A stretch of 64,000 nt of DNA. Origin: Heloderma charlesbogerti. Lineage: Eukaryota > Chordata > Lepidosauria > Squamata > Helodermatidae. Each line of letters opens with the position of its first letter. The stretch's first letter is position 1. Positions 41,279 through 52,073 of this stretch are shown piece after piece. Made by a program: the position numbers and the translations under genes. The stretch covers positions 558,001 through 622,000 of the forward strand of contig JANEZZ010002064.1 in assembly GCA_026122225.1 (NCBI GenBank), written 5' to 3'. Below the pieces are notes generated by a model. That model was not told where the DNA came from and did no database searches. It saw only the letters and a list, made by a program, of their open reading frames with translations.

Positions 41279-41637
41279 CAGTGCCAGCGCCAGGTTTTGG
41301 AGGGCCCTTGGGCGAGACACCCTCAACAGACCCCTCCCTCAGTGAGTCCACCTTCTCACCGCCATTGTCACCCGCTGCTATTGCTCCTCCTCCTCTCTCT
41401 AGTCATTGCTCCCACTTGCTTGCTTGATGGCAGAGAGTCAGTGAGCAAGTAGGCACTACTGTCTGCTACTGCTCCGTCTCACCACCACCGCTGTCTGGGC
41501 CTGAGTAAGAAACAGGGGATCAAGCAGGTAGCAGTGGTGAAGAGGAGCAAGTCCAGGGTACTTTTGTCAGTGGGCCTCTGTTGGGGTGCGGCCCCTTGGC
41601 AGGAGCCCAACCATGCCTACCCATCGCGCCAGCCCTG
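41279..41637. mobile_element. hAT-like non-autonomous element 'CAGGGCTGG', copy 2
   Basis: CAGTGCCAGCGCCAGGTTTT to GCGCCAGCCCTG. The flanks TTTGGATG (41271-41278) and TTTGTATC (41638-41645) agree at 6 of 8 positions. It is colinear with copies at 7537 and 52371. Confidence 0.75.
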
Positions 41638-41785
41638 TTTGTATCTGATGCTAAATAACCTAGAGGTGAAGCATCCTTGGGTAGATTAGCCACTCCTGCT
41701 GGCAGGAGGAGACAAGTGGAAGTGCTTGAGCCACATTGTCACATGCAAACTGGGTCATTACGTGTAAAATGTAAAGAATGACTGA

Positions 41786-42020
41786 GGATGTTTCCAGATA
41801 CAGGGCTCCTATTGCTAACAGTCAAAAGACATTGTGCAGCTATTCCATCTTTCCCTCTTTAACAGATTTTTTTGAGGAAAGAAAGAAGGCAGAAGCAGCA
41901 CTGGGAAAACATGGGAGGGTTGCAGTAGAAGACTACAACATGTGGACCCCCTGCAAAACTCAGCGACTGGGGCAGAGTGTTTGCATGATAAATGCCTTAC
42001 CTGGAAGCCCCCTGAGCCCC
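41786..42020. mobile_element. 'GCTTCCAGAC' MITE, decayed, reverse orientation
   Basis: GATGTTTCCAGATACAGGGC and TTCCATCTTTCCCTCTTTAA with AGATTTTTTTGAGG, then TGCCTTACCTGGAAGCCCCC. Block order is inverse to 27642-27869. Confidence 0.6.
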
Positions 42021-42139
42021 CTTTTGTCTCTAGTCTTCAATGCTGATGGAGTCATTTCACCTGTTTGGTGCAGAACTGTGAACGCCAAGATTTTCAACTT
42101 TTATTCCTGTCGCTGCCATGTGTAACTTTGAATAAGCCA

Positions 42140-42240
42140 TTAATAGTGTCATCCTATGCCTTCCTAATCAGAAGGCAGTCCCACTGAATTCAATGGGAGT
42201 TATTCCCAGGTAACTGTGTGTAGGATTGCAGCTTCAGTCC
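42140..42240. repeat. CAATCCTATG foldback repeat
   Basis: GTCATCCTATGCCTTCCTAA, GTCCCACTGAATTCAATGGG and GTAACTGTGTGTAGGATTGC form a hairpin. Relatives lie at 49200-49290, 54310-54375 and 58830-58895. Confidence 0.65.
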
Positions 42241-42244
42241 ATTT

Positions 42245-43590
42245 AACCTCTGCTCCTTATTTCCTCCCATTGATAAGATGATTGCAGTAAAACCTTAATT
42301 ATCCACACATTGCTGTTCTTAAATTCCACGTTATCAGTAATTGTTAGAGGAATGTAATATCATATAAACCATTGTATAGTGCAGGGTGGAGAACCTTTTT
42401 TGGTCCAGAGCCTGGGATCTCCCCAGCAACCCCAGAACAATCTGACAGGCCAGATGATATCAGGGGAGCAGGGCCCCACCCTTGAAGCTCCCTCCCCCAC
42501 AATGTCATCCACCCTGCCCTACCCATTTTGCCTTTCTCCTTGTACAGCAAGGTATGGACCTGCATGGAGAAAGGGACTTGGAGGAACCATTACTGTATTG
42601 TGACTAGACTTCCGCCACACATTTTTAGATGGCATCCATGTGATCCAAGTAAGAGGCTATGCTGTGCCTAGTACTTCTTTGCTGGTCTGAAGTTTTGTTA
42701 AGGAGCGTATGTCTAGTGCTGACATGAGATGGGCATAGATTTCATGGATTCCCAAGTTTTACCTGCTTATATATACCAGTGGTATGTCAGATTATTTAGA
42801 AACAAAACCTCTATTATTATTTGTTTAATGGAGCAAAATACTTTTGTAAACATATCTCTCCCTTTTTCTTATTTGCTTCTAGATCAGCACTTGAGTTGTA
42901 CCATTTCAAGCTCAGTCATGTTTGGAAGGATGTTGTGAAAGGAGATCTGGTGAAATTTCAGGGCTGTGTTGCTAAGTGTTACATGAGGAAATCCCAAGAA
43001 CTTCTGCAATGGGCGTACCATAACATATATGATACTGTGAAAGGCAGCTTGAAATACTGATGGCTTTTAGTGCCTTCTAAATGAGGAGGGAAGTTAATCA
43101 AAAAGTAAGAACAGGAAAAAGATTTTGGAGCCTGTGCTTTAAAAGATGAAGAAGATGAAGCTGATAGCACTGCATGAGAATCTCTGTCATATTAGCAGCA
43201 TATCTTTCAAACCTGCCATGCCATGCATTGAAATGATTTAGTTGTGAGAATAGGGCCATCCATGGCAAAATCCTTGAAATGAGGGGTGAAATGAAAGACA
43301 GCAAACTTCCTTAAAAAAATGAAATAGAATGATGCTTTGCCAAGGGTTGTGGGTTACTTTTTAGAAAAACTATTTTCTAAGCTTTTGGGAGCGAGGCATG
43401 GCTATCCTGTGAAACAAATCTTTTGAAACAGAACATATTTCCCAACAGTTGTGCCAAACTGTATCCCAGACACGAGAGCTTTAAAAATCGGAAGGCATCT
43501 TGTATTTAGTTTGGTGGACTTTGCGGTGGTCTCTAGCCACTTTATAATTAGACATGCATTCTGATCATGCATTCTGCTCTCCACATGAGT
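42245..43590. other. Unassigned intronic sequence
   Basis: No gene or clear repeat. The frames at 42821-43060 and 43098-43304 have no family motif. Confidence 0.4.
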
Positions 43591-43743
43591 AACATCATAT
43601 GGGGGGCGGGGACATATTGGCTGTGCTCATGTCAGGGCATGCCCTGCCAACCCTGGTCCCATACTGTCCATGCATTGGGGGTATGTCTGCAGAGGAGAAG
43701 CCTGGCAAGTGTGCGTAGGCTGTCCCCATAGGGTGGTCACATG

Positions 43744-44113
43744 GGGCAGAATCCAATGGGGCACTTGCACCCCCACCAATTCTTTTAAGCCATAACAATT
43801 CCATTGCGCAAGCGGCCCCCACCAGTTCCACAATGGTGCTTCAGTGCTTCCAAGGCAACCCTAAACGAGTGGAAATGCTTGTTTCTGGAAGGAGGCAGGT
43901 CAGCAGAGTTCACATAAGGCAGCTCCACTGACCTGCCTGCTTCCAGAAATAAGCATCTTTGCTTGTTTAGGGGCTTCTCCTAGGAAGCACTGAATCGCCC
44001 TTGTATAAGTGGTGGGTTCCACTTGTTTAGTGGAATTGGCAGGACCCACCACTTGCGAATCGGTGGGGAGGAAAGGAATCGGTGGGGGTGTAAGTGCCCC
44101 ATTGGATTCTGCC
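43744..44113. mobile_element. 370-bp foldback MITE
   Basis: The ends GGGCAGAATCCAATGGGGCA and TGCCCCATTGGATTCTGCCC are exact inverse copies. Pairing continues inward (CACCCCCACCAATTC / GAATCGGTGGGGGTG; GGAGGCAGGTCAG / CTGACCTGCCTGC), so nearly the whole element folds into one hairpin. No coding capacity. Confidence 0.9.
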
Positions 44114-44344
44114 CATAAATTCTTCCAAAAGATGAAATGCATCACCAAAAAAGAGGACAAAAGAAGTCACCAATTTGCAGAAAATATGCTCCTGCAAATG
44201 TATATGTGTAGATGCTCATGCAGAAATTATTATTATTATAATTTAAATAGAAATACAGTCTGTCTCCATAGTGTGGAAGACTGTGACCAGGTGATCTGTG
44301 TGCCTGCCTGTTTAGCTTTCTGTCTTAAGTTCTAACAGTTCTTA

Positions 44345-44482
44345 TGGTGCTTTATCTTTAAACTGGAATTGGACAGCACAGCCCTTAAAATAGAGGACAA
44401 CTGCAAATAGAGGATGGTCCTCCGGCAGCCATTCAAATAGAGGATTGTCCTTTGGGAAAGAGGACACATACACACCCTATGT
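44345..44482. mobile_element. 'TAGGGTGGCCA' hAT-like element, reverse fragment
   Basis: TTATGGTGCTTTATCTTTAA, TTGGACAGCACAGCCCTTAA and GAGGATTGTCCTTTGGGAAA with GAGGACACATACACACCCTA are the reverse complement of the left end of the family. Confidence 0.65.
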
Positions 44483-45069
44483 CTCCATGAGCTGAACCCT
44501 GATCACACTGGGTTCTCTTCTGTCTCTCATGATGAGGCTGTTTCTACTCATCACTGTTTAGAGATTACGTTTTCCACAAAGACACATCCTTTTAAAAAAG
44601 GGGGCGGGGAGAGAAAAGAGAGACAGAGAGAAATGCTCCTTTCCCACTTACTGCTACAAGGGCAAGATACCAGCTATGTCTTGACATGGGTGAACATGCC
44701 AGATAGGAGCTCCCCCCCCCCCCGCCATCCTCTCTCCACTATCTGGATGACCTGCTCTTTCTTTTCCCCCTCATGGATGTGCCATCTGCATTGCTCACAT
44801 TTCCTGTCCTCCTCAGCTGTCTCTCAGTGCTGTGTGACTTGAATGTGCACTCACCACCCCCACCCCTGGATCCTCTTTTCAATGTCACTAATGTGACTGA
44901 ATTTCAGGAGGGATTTGCTGATTGGTTGAAGGGCTGAAAAATCCATCCTTGCCCTTACTAAGAGCATGGATGAGCTTGTTTGTGAAGGACTCTGCTCAAG
45001 GCTGGAACAAAGTGGCCTTAAAGGGACCCTGGGCCTGGCATATTCAGGGACTCACCAGTGTGTTTTCTA

Positions 45070-45094
45070 ATACACACACACACACACACACACA
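45070..45094 (+). repeat. (CA)n microsatellite
   Basis: About twelve CA units. Confidence 0.95.
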
Positions 45095-45356
45095 CTGCTA
45101 GCTTTCAAGCCTTATAAGCAGTTCTCCACACCCTAGTTCTGAGAACAGTCTGCTATTCATGCAAGGGCCTTCATACATATTACAGACTACAGGGAAAGCG
45201 AAATCACCTCTGGACACTCTAGGGTCCTTCACGTAGAGCTTTTATCCTGCTATTGAGATGGCTCCCTCAAGGAAGTTTGCGGGTTTTTGAACCTCCAGGG
45301 CATCTCCTGCACTAAATGCCCTTTGTTGAGAGGAGCAAGAAAGCTATGGAAGACTC

Positions 45357-45760
45357 AGAGCATCTCTACACCAGCCTAAAATCCTGCATTTAAAACAGGG
45401 CTTTCTGCTTCCGTTTTAAATCCAGGATCACAGCAACTCCCTTTTTCACACGCTTCCTTTCCCCCTCCCCTTTCTCCCTCCTTCTCCCTGTATCTGAGTC
45501 TTCCATTATCTTTCATTGATCTCACTCCTCTTCTTGCTGTATTTCTTCTTTTCACAGAGGGAACTCAAGCGGAACACAATAGGGTAATTTGATAGCGCAT
45601 TATCTGCGATCTATTTAAAAACAAAACAAAGGGCATTTAGCGCAGGAGACGCCTTGCATGATCACAGCGTCATGTAAAGAGCCTGCAAACTTCTGTGAAG
45701 GAGCAATCTCAAGAGCAGGATAAAAGCTCCGTGTGAAGAAAGCCTCAGAGATGCTCAGTG
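45357..45760. repeat. Repeat with 'AAATCCTGCATTTAAAA' hairpin, copy 1
   Basis: CTCTACACCAGCCTAAAATC and CTGCATTTAAAACAGGGCTT face CCGTTTTAAATCCAGGATCA. The block CTCTACACCAGCCT...CACACGCTTCC recurs at 63577-63670. Confidence 0.6.
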
Positions 45761-45875
45761 CTTTTCCCATTCCTTCCCCTCCATGTCAAAAAGTACTTCA
45801 CTTGTTAAATTTCTACCATGAAAAACACAAATGCTCTCACTGCTAGACGAGTGTGTGTGTGTGTGTGTACGTGTT

Positions 45876-45945
45876 ATTTATTTATTTAATTTCTATACCG
45901 CCCAATAGCCGAAGCTCTCTGGGCGGTTCACAAAAATTGTTAGCG
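45876..45945 (-). mobile_element. LINE 3'-tail fragment
   Basis: On the minus strand GAACCGCCCAGAGAGCTTCG, GCTATTGGGCGGTATAGAAA and TTAAATAAATAAATAA form a typical L2/CR1-group LINE 3' end. Confidence 0.6.
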
Positions 45946-45964
45946 TTCCTCAACCTGTGTGTGT

Positions 45965-46105
45965 ATGTGTTAAGGCATGGGTAGGCAACCTGGTGCCCTC
46001 CAGATGTTTTGGACTACAACCCCGATTATCCCTAACCATTGGCCATCCTTGCTGGGGGTTGTAATTGAAACCATCTGGAGGGCACCAGGTTGGTGAAGAC
46101 TGAGA
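45965..46105. mobile_element. Palindromic 'ACTACAACTCCCATCAT' MITE
   Basis: GGGTAGGCAACCTGGTGCCC, TCCAGATGTTTTGGACTACA and ACCCCGATTATCCCTAACCA face GGGGGTTGTAATTGAAACCA and CATCTGGAGGGCACCAGGTT. Confidence 0.85.
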
Positions 46106-46427
46106 TAGTCAGATGCCCTATGCAGGTGCTTGCCTGATTATATGTAAGGCTAAAGTGGGGGGGAGGATTAGGCATCTTGACCTTTGCAAATTGAGCGTGA
46201 AGGTTTGAAAAGGGCTGTGTAGGCATGTTCTGCTGAATAAGGTAGAATTCACGATCATGGGAGATTGTGTAAGTGCGTTCAACTGAGCTCTCTTCAGACC
46301 TCTGCGCCCAACAGGCAAAGGACTAACCAGAAGCTGAGTGTGCGGGGACTTTGGAGCCCATGTCCCACTTCCCACATTAGCCCTACATACAAGTAGGTGA
46401 ACATCTGATTAGGGCTAGATAGAGAGG

Positions 46428-46560
46428 TTGGGGTGGGCATCATGTGGTCCTCCAGATGTTTTGCCCTATAACTCTGATCCACCTTCACCATTGGCTACGC
46501 TGGCTAGGGCTGATGGGAGTTGTAGGCTAAAACATCTGAAGGGCTGCAAGTGCCCGCCCC
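46428..46560. mobile_element. Palindromic 'ACTACAACTCCCATCAT' MITE
   Basis: GGTCCTCCAGATGTTTTGCC and CTATAACTCTGATCCACC face GGCTGATGGGAGTTGTAGGC and TAAAACATCTGAAGGGC. Confidence 0.82.
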
Positions 46561-46614
46561 TAATATTGGTATAGATAGGCAACTCCTCCACAGCAGTACT
46601 ATGAGAGGATCACT

Positions 46615-46952
46615 ATGACTGTTTTCCTTCCACAGGGCTGGCCTATGGAATTCACTTCCACAAGATGTAGCGATGGCCACCACTTTGGATGGTTTTAAAA
46701 AGGGACTGGTCAAATTCATGGAGGATAAAGCTATCAGTGGCTACTACTCTGGATGGCTAGGTGCTACCTCTGGTATCAGAGGCAGTATCCCTACGTACAC
46801 CAGTTGCTGGGTCACTTGGGCAGAGAGTGCTGCTGCATTCCTGTCCTGCTTGTGGGTTTCTGGTTGACAGCTGGTTGGCCACTGTGTGAACAGAGTGCTG
46901 GACTACGTGGACCCTTGGTCAGATCCAGCATGGCTCTTCTTATGTTCTTATG
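46615..46952 (+). mobile_element. CR1 LINE 3' end
   Basis: GGCTGGCCTATGGAATTCAC and TTCCACAAGATGTAGCGATG encode the decayed C-terminus. GAGGATAAAGCTATCAGTGG, GGTCAGATCCAGCATGGCTC and TTCTTATGTTCTTATGG are the 3' terminus, the reverse complement of the beginning of 12705-13040. Confidence 0.85.
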
Positions 46953-47385
46953 GTCAGACCTTTGCTGCCTGTGACTGAGCGGCAAATGCCTCCGCCTCCA
47001 AGTGCATAGTACCCAAGACCAGTTGAGTTATTTTGGCACCTGAGGCAGAAAATCCCACAAGCGCCTCTCCCCCTTCCCTGGCAGTAAGAATACAATCATA
47101 ATTTATTAAATAACCAACAACATGCTGTCATTTCAAGACACCCCAAATCAGCTGCCTGAGCCCTCTTCCTCACACTTCCCGATGGTAGTACTGCCAGCCC
47201 TGTAAATGCAAACGTTTAGAACTTGTACTGAATATGGCAACCTTAAATTTACAGTCTGCTGGGAAATTTAGTCTGAGCTGAGACACTCAAGAAGTCTAGA
47301 ATAAATACATAAATAGCTAAGAACAGAAAGAAGCACACTCCACTGACCTCTTGGGAAACAGGTTTGCAAACAAACAGTGCAATCT

Positions 47386-47812
47386 TATGCATGTTTGTTG
47401 TTGTTCAGTCGTGTCCGACTCTTCGTGACCCCATGGACCATACCACGCCAGGCCTTCCTGTCCTGCGCTCTCTCCCGGAGTGTGCTCAAGTCCATATTCA
47501 TTGCATCGGTGATGCTATCTAGACATCTCATCCTCTGCCGTCCCCTTCTCCTATTGCCTTCAGTCTTTCCCAGCATCAGGGTCTTTTCCAGAGAGTTTTC
47601 TCTTCGCATTAGGTGGCCAAAATATTTGAGCTTCAGCTTCAGTATCTGTCCTTCCAGTGAGCAGTCAGGGTTGATTTCCTTTAGGATGGACTGATTTGAC
47701 CTCCTTGCAGTCCAGGGGACTCGTAAGAGTCTTCTCCAGCACCACATTTCAAAGGCATCAATTCTTCGGCGCTCAGCCTTCCTTATAGTCCAGCTTGTTT
47801 GTATGCATGTTT
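47386..47812 (-). mobile_element. BovB LINE C-terminal fragment with target duplication
   Basis: The insertion is 47397-47801. The minus frame reads WCWRRLLRVPWTARRSNQSI, YFGHLMRRENSLEKTLMLGK and VHGVTKSRTRLNN. TATGCATGTTT is repeated at 47386-47396 and 47802-47812. The target is itself a CAATC(C/T)TATGCA foldback repeat. 'SITDAMNM' lineage. Confidence 0.94.
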
Positions 47813-48024
47813 ACTTGAAAGCAAATTCTGCGCAATTCAAATATGTGTGCATAGGAGTACTTGGGTGTGGGATAGTCCACTTTTTTCAGCACAGTGTGTT
47901 CCCTAACAGAGCAAAGACAAATTCTGTAAAAAGTGCAGAAAAGCTGAGAGTGATCTCAAAGTGTTGCTGTGAAGATGTCCTCTTGGAAGTTAAGTCCCAC
48001 TGAAATAAATGGGGCTCATTTCTA

Positions 48025-48385
48025 GGGCAGTCACGTGTCCTGTTTTACAGAGGACTGTCTCCTATTTTGAAGGCATCCTCTATCTGAAAGGTTGTCCAGT
48101 CCCTGTCTGGTTTAAAGATACAGAACCATCAGGAGGAAGAGATGGGCCTTGAAGTTTTCCATGAACAGCACCTGGACAGCAGACTGAGCGAGGCACGGAG
48201 GTCACCTGGTCACATTCTTCCATACTATCATGAGATGTACTGAATTTCTATTTAAATAATAATTACTTCTAAATTTGCAGCTATATGTATAAATTAGCAT
48301 ATGCCAATTTTATGCAAACCAATGTCCTCTTTTTGGGTGATGCATTTCTTCTTTTTAGGTTAGGCGTTCAAATTGCCACAGCTAC
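48025..48385. mobile_element. 'TAGGGTGGCCA' hAT-like element
   Basis: TAGGGCAGTCACGTGTCCTG, AGAGGACTGTCTCCTATTTT, AGCACCTGGACAGCAGACTG and CAATGTCCTCTTTTTGGGTG follow the order of 35391-35911 without the SINE. End decayed. Confidence 0.7.
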
Positions 48386-48389
48386 ATAA

Positions 48390-49295
48390 TGAATATGAAT
48401 AAATGCCAACTTATTTGTCACACTGACAAATAACCCCTAGCGGGGTTCTGTGCTGCCTGCTACTCCTACAGGATTCATCCACTGGGGCCGGGTTGGATAT
48501 GTGGTTGCTGGCATCATAATGGCTTCCGTTGCAGCTCTCTCCCTAGGTAATTGCTGCAAGCCATCTCTGTCATGGGGAGCGCCCCAAACACACTGAACTA
48601 TAGGCTTTGGGACAGGGCAAAGGCCGTGACGAAGGCGGAAGGAGTGGTCATCTGCCTTTGAGCAAAGTCATAGTCCTATGCCAGTCCAACTGGACAGAAC
48701 CAGTGGGATGGTGGAGAGTAGGCCTTGTGTAGTCAGCAGAGGTGATGGAGGAAACCCAGAGAAAAAGGCATCCATTCAATAAGATGTGGGGCAAGTATTA
48801 ACCTCCTTGAAAGATTGTTAGATGGTGTTAACTCTTCTGGCTGCGAAATCACATCCCACCAGCTGCAGCCAAAGAGCTTTCATTTCTGGGGCCTCAAACC
48901 CAGGGTCCCCTCTGTGATGTGTTGTGTATTGTTACATCGTCTAACTGGTTGAGACATTCATTCCTGGAGGCGAAACGCAGTGTCACTTTACAATCTGGTG
49001 ATGAAAGGGAGTGTAGCTGCTTCTGCCAAAGCAAATGTTCACATGAGCACTCCAGGGCTGTATCGTAGCTTGCAGGGGCCTGAGCTCATGGGGGGATTGC
49101 TCCATGGGCTGACAGCTAACATCAGATCAGAGACTGTGTGGGTTGTTGCATGTTAAAAGAGTGGCCTAAAAGAGCCAGAATAGTGTTGTTGTTGTCAGAC
49201 TAAGTCACCAATCATATATGCCTGTTTACCTGGGAGTAAGCCCCATTGAACTCGGTGAGACTACGTCTGAGTAGATGTGCTTAGGATTTCACAAT
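48390..49295. other. Mostly unassigned
   Basis: Only a decayed CAATCCTATG-type foldback is visible at 49205-49290 (ACCTGGGAGTAAGCCCCATT then GAACTCGGTGAGACTACGTC). Confidence 0.4.
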
Positions 49296-49299
49296 TAGA

Positions 49300-49480
49300 C
49301 TGGGAAGACCCAGCTTCATATCCGCCCCCCCCAGCCACAATATTTACTGTTTGACCTTGGACTAATCACACACACACACTCGCTTTCTTCTAGCCTACCT
49401 CGTAGGGTTGTTGTGAAGATAAGAAGGGGAAGCATGTATGTTGTTCTGAGCTCCATAGAGTAAGGGTGGGCTGAACATTA
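49300..49480 (+). mobile_element. MIR-like SINE, decayed
   Basis: CTAGCCTACCTCGTAGGGTT and GTTGTGAAGATAAGAAGGGG with TGAGCTCCATAGAGTAAGGG follow the 3' half of the SINE. Confidence 0.55.
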
Positions 49481-49689
49481 ATAATATAATAATGGCTGAA
49501 CGTGACCTAGAGTTGTGTTCCCCCTTTGAGTTAGTCCCATGTTAGCTCCTGAGCTGGATCACATGTTCCCTGCTAAGCAAGAAAGCCCTTCATTCTGCTA
49601 AGCACTCTTAAATATCTGTCTTGGGGTAATCAGTAATATTATATCTTTAATATGTAGAGAAATGAACAATATATCACAATGGATTGTGT

Positions 49690-49940
49690 GTGATCAGTAG
49701 GGTAACCATGCGGAAGCTGAGTCTCGGGTAGCCGGCTCAGGTCGACTCCCCCCTCCATCCTTTTGAGGTCGGTAAAATGAGTACCCAGCTTGCTGGTGGA
49801 AAGGTAGTCACGACTGGGGAAGGCAATGGCAAACCACCCTGCTATAGTCTGCCATGAAAAGGCCAGCATAAGCGGCGTCCCTCTAGGGGTCAGTAATGAC
49901 CTGGTGCTTGCACAGGAGGAACCTTTCCTCCCCCCCCCCC
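49690..49940 (+). mobile_element. BovB-tailed SINE, second type
   Basis: ATGCGGAAGCTGAGTCTCGG, TTTTGAGGTCGGTAAAATGA, GTACCCAGCTTGCTGGTGGA, GGGGAAGGCAATGGCAAACC and TCAGTAATGACCTGGTGCTT with GCACAGGAGGAACCTTTCCT. The order matches a squamate SINE whose tail is BovB-derived. The GCGGAAGCTGAGTC head suggests a 5S-rRNA-like origin, but that is uncertain. Confidence 0.55.
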
Positions 49941-50341
49941 CCAGTCTAAGCATAGTTTAAACTACGAATAGACACATCAATTATTTGAACAGTATACATT
50001 CTCTCTCACCTGCAAAATTCCAACTGTAACAAACATTGCTTATTTACTGGCAGAGCTATTAACTCTGTGGTTCTTTGATGGTAAGCTACCACTGTTAGAG
50101 CTTCTGTTAGAGCAGTTAGGTAATTTTGGATTCCAATAACATACATTACTTCACTTAGTTCAAAATGTGGCAAGCCAGCTCTGTGTTTGCAGGCCCTCCT
50201 ACTCCTTCTGTGGAGTGGGGCCTTGGACCTCTGCCCTAAAGTCCTACCCTTATGGCCCCACCATAAGGAAGTTCTCTGACAAAGAAGGGCAAATGTTCCT
50301 GCTTCAGAAACAATATCACGGATCTGATCCATCACTCTTTT

Positions 50342-50432
50342 AGGGTGCAACCCTATGCATGTTTAGACAACAACAACAACGGCCTACAATTCCCAGCATG
50401 TCCCAGCCAGTTTATAGAAACTGCACCCCGTG
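50342..50432. repeat. CAATCCTATG foldback MITE, half copy
   Basis: AGGGTGCAACCCTATGCATG, TTTAGACAACAACAACAACG and CCTACAATTCCCAGCATG match the left arm of 28782-28902. Confidence 0.65.
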
Positions 50433-51711
50433 AGCCACATGCTGATTACATCTACACTTGAGTTACTACAGATCAAGAACTCCTGCAGCCCAATTTAGAC
50501 CTACAGATGGCTCTTTTTAAGCAATTGGGAGTTGTAGACTGCAACGTACCCAGAGATCTCCTAGTAGATCCTGATCTACCTTCTTCCCACCTCCACCTGA
50601 CCTGAGTACAAGAGGACCGGTTCCTGCCCTGAGGAACTTACAGTCTAAAAGCTTGACACAGAGGAAACAACAGGGGAAGGGGAAGGAAGGGAGGCAGTAG
50701 TAAACAGGGAAGCTAAGTGTGGCTGTTTCGGTTACACCTGCTTAGGCCAAGCTGCTTGCTGAATTACAGAAGGGTAGCCTTTCCTAACCTGGTGCTGTCC
50801 TGGTCTTTTGGGCAACAACTCCCAAGATTCCTGACCATTGTCCATGCTGGCTGGGGCAGATGGGAACTGGAGTCCAAAACTTCTCGAGGTCACCAGGTTG
50901 GGGAAAGCCGCAGCAGAGTACAGGAAACAGAAATTTGTGCTGCAGACTCCTCAGACACGGTGGGTTTGAAGAGGTGTTTGAATAAAGTAAGAGAGTTGAT
51001 GTCACACCCATGTTCTGGGAGTTGGTTCCAGGCATATGGGGCACTGAGGGAGAAAAGACGGGATCATCTGAGGGAGCAGGAGACCTTCAGACGAGAAGAG
51101 GTGGAGCTGGAAGAGGGAAGATCACAGGCAGGGATGTATCAAGGCCTAAAGGATCGATGGCATCCCACCCATGGCTGTGGTTTGAGGAAGAGGTCAAAGG
51201 GAGCATGGACCTGCAGTTGTCCAAAGCCCTGAGGCAGTGGCACAGAAAAAAAGAGTCACAACATGAGCTCACAATATGGTTATCTACTCCTCCTTATATT
51301 ATTCCCATATAGATATCCTGAACACCCAGGTGCTTAAATCCAGCACAAGGCACAGGAGACTTCATGCTGGGTTTGTCTGCATGTTTGTGAGGGGAAGTAG
51401 GTGAACATTAATAAAAGTAAGCAGGTGCTGTAGAAAAGCTCCCTGCCTGAGGCACAGTGGAGAGAGTCTTTGAAGAGGTGTTTGTACAGTAAAAGCGAGG
51501 AAGGCCCGGCAGGCAGCCCTGCAGAGCAGTGGAGGTGGAGCTAAAAGGCACTAGTTGCAGAAGGCAATATCAGGAAAATGGCCATGGCTAATTGAGTTTA
51601 TCCCCCATGCTAGAGTTTCCTTTTCCTCCAATCCCCAGGTCATCTGCGTTCCTCATGATTCAAAAAGATTTTGTCTTTCAGAGGGCTAAATGAATGTTCC
51701 TTTCTTTGCAG
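50433..51711. other. End of putative intron 1, mostly unassigned
   Basis: The phrase CCTGCCCTGAGGAACTTACA followed by GTCTAAAA suggests an old repeat around the MITE at 50777-50908. The 171-codon + frame through it is not supported by any motif. The last 12 bases before the acceptor are pyrimidine-rich (CCTTTCTTTGCAG). Confidence 0.4.
50777..50908. mobile_element. Palindromic 'ACTACAACTCCCATCAT' MITE
   Basis: CCTTTCCTAACCTGGTGCTG and CAACAACTCCCAAGATTCCT face GATGGGAACTGGAGTCCAAA and GGTCACCAGGTTGGGGAAAG. Confidence 0.8.
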
Positions 51712-52073
51712 GCCTTTGCACTGAAGCCAAGTGAAGAACCTTATGATTGCACTATATGTAACTCAACTCAGCTAAGACTTCGCTAGGAAACAGCCAGCTC
51801 CTCTGCCTTTTGGAAGGAACCATCCATCAGCTTTCCCCCATCTTTGCTCCCTGTCGTCGGCATCTTCTGGCTCCGCGCACTGAGACAGGCACCTGCAAAC
51901 TCGTTTCCGTCTTTCATCCTAAGCCCACCTCAGAAATCATTCTCCAGCCATGTTCCAGCGCCTCACCAGCCTCTTCTTCAGTGACAGCAGCACACCTGAG
52001 GACCTTGACGAACCCAAGCCCTTTGTCTCTAAAGAGGAAGAAGAAGATGGATGGCTCATTATTGATCTACCAG
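51712..52073 (+). other. TP53INP2: TP53INP2 exon with 5' UTR and first coding segment
   Basis: The acceptor TTCCTTTCTTTGCAG ends at 51711 and the donor CAG|GTGAGA has GT at 52074-52075. The first 238 bases are untranslated. They contain two short upstream frames: ATG at 51743, ending at 51775 (10 codons plus stop), and a minimal ATGTAA at 51756-51761. Such frames commonly lower translation of the main frame. Exon start is inferred from the acceptor only. Confidence 0.8.
51950..52073 (+). CDS. TP53INP2: TP53INP2 (DOR), N-terminal 41 codons, partial
   Basis: TP53INP2 is a small scaffold protein of autophagosome formation and nuclear receptor co-activation. It binds LC3/GATE-16 family proteins and shuttles between nucleus and autophagosomes. 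The translation starts MFQRLTSLFFSDSSTPEDLD, closely following the vertebrate N-terminus. An acidic run EEEED (29-33) precedes WLIIDLP, whose WLII core (35-38) is the LC3-interacting region, at the same residue numbers as in the human protein. After P41 one base (G) remains, so the intron is in phase 1, as expected where the next codon is Asp or Gly. The start context is GCCATGT with a purine at -3. The rest (about 170-180 residues in other species) is not found before 64000. TP53INP1 is excluded because it differs at positions 6-30. Confidence 0.93.

Noticed and set aside
50717..51232. 171-codon frame just upstream of the TP53INP2 exon
   Set aside because: It crosses a palindromic MITE and repeat-like sequence, with no domain and no start or splice support.
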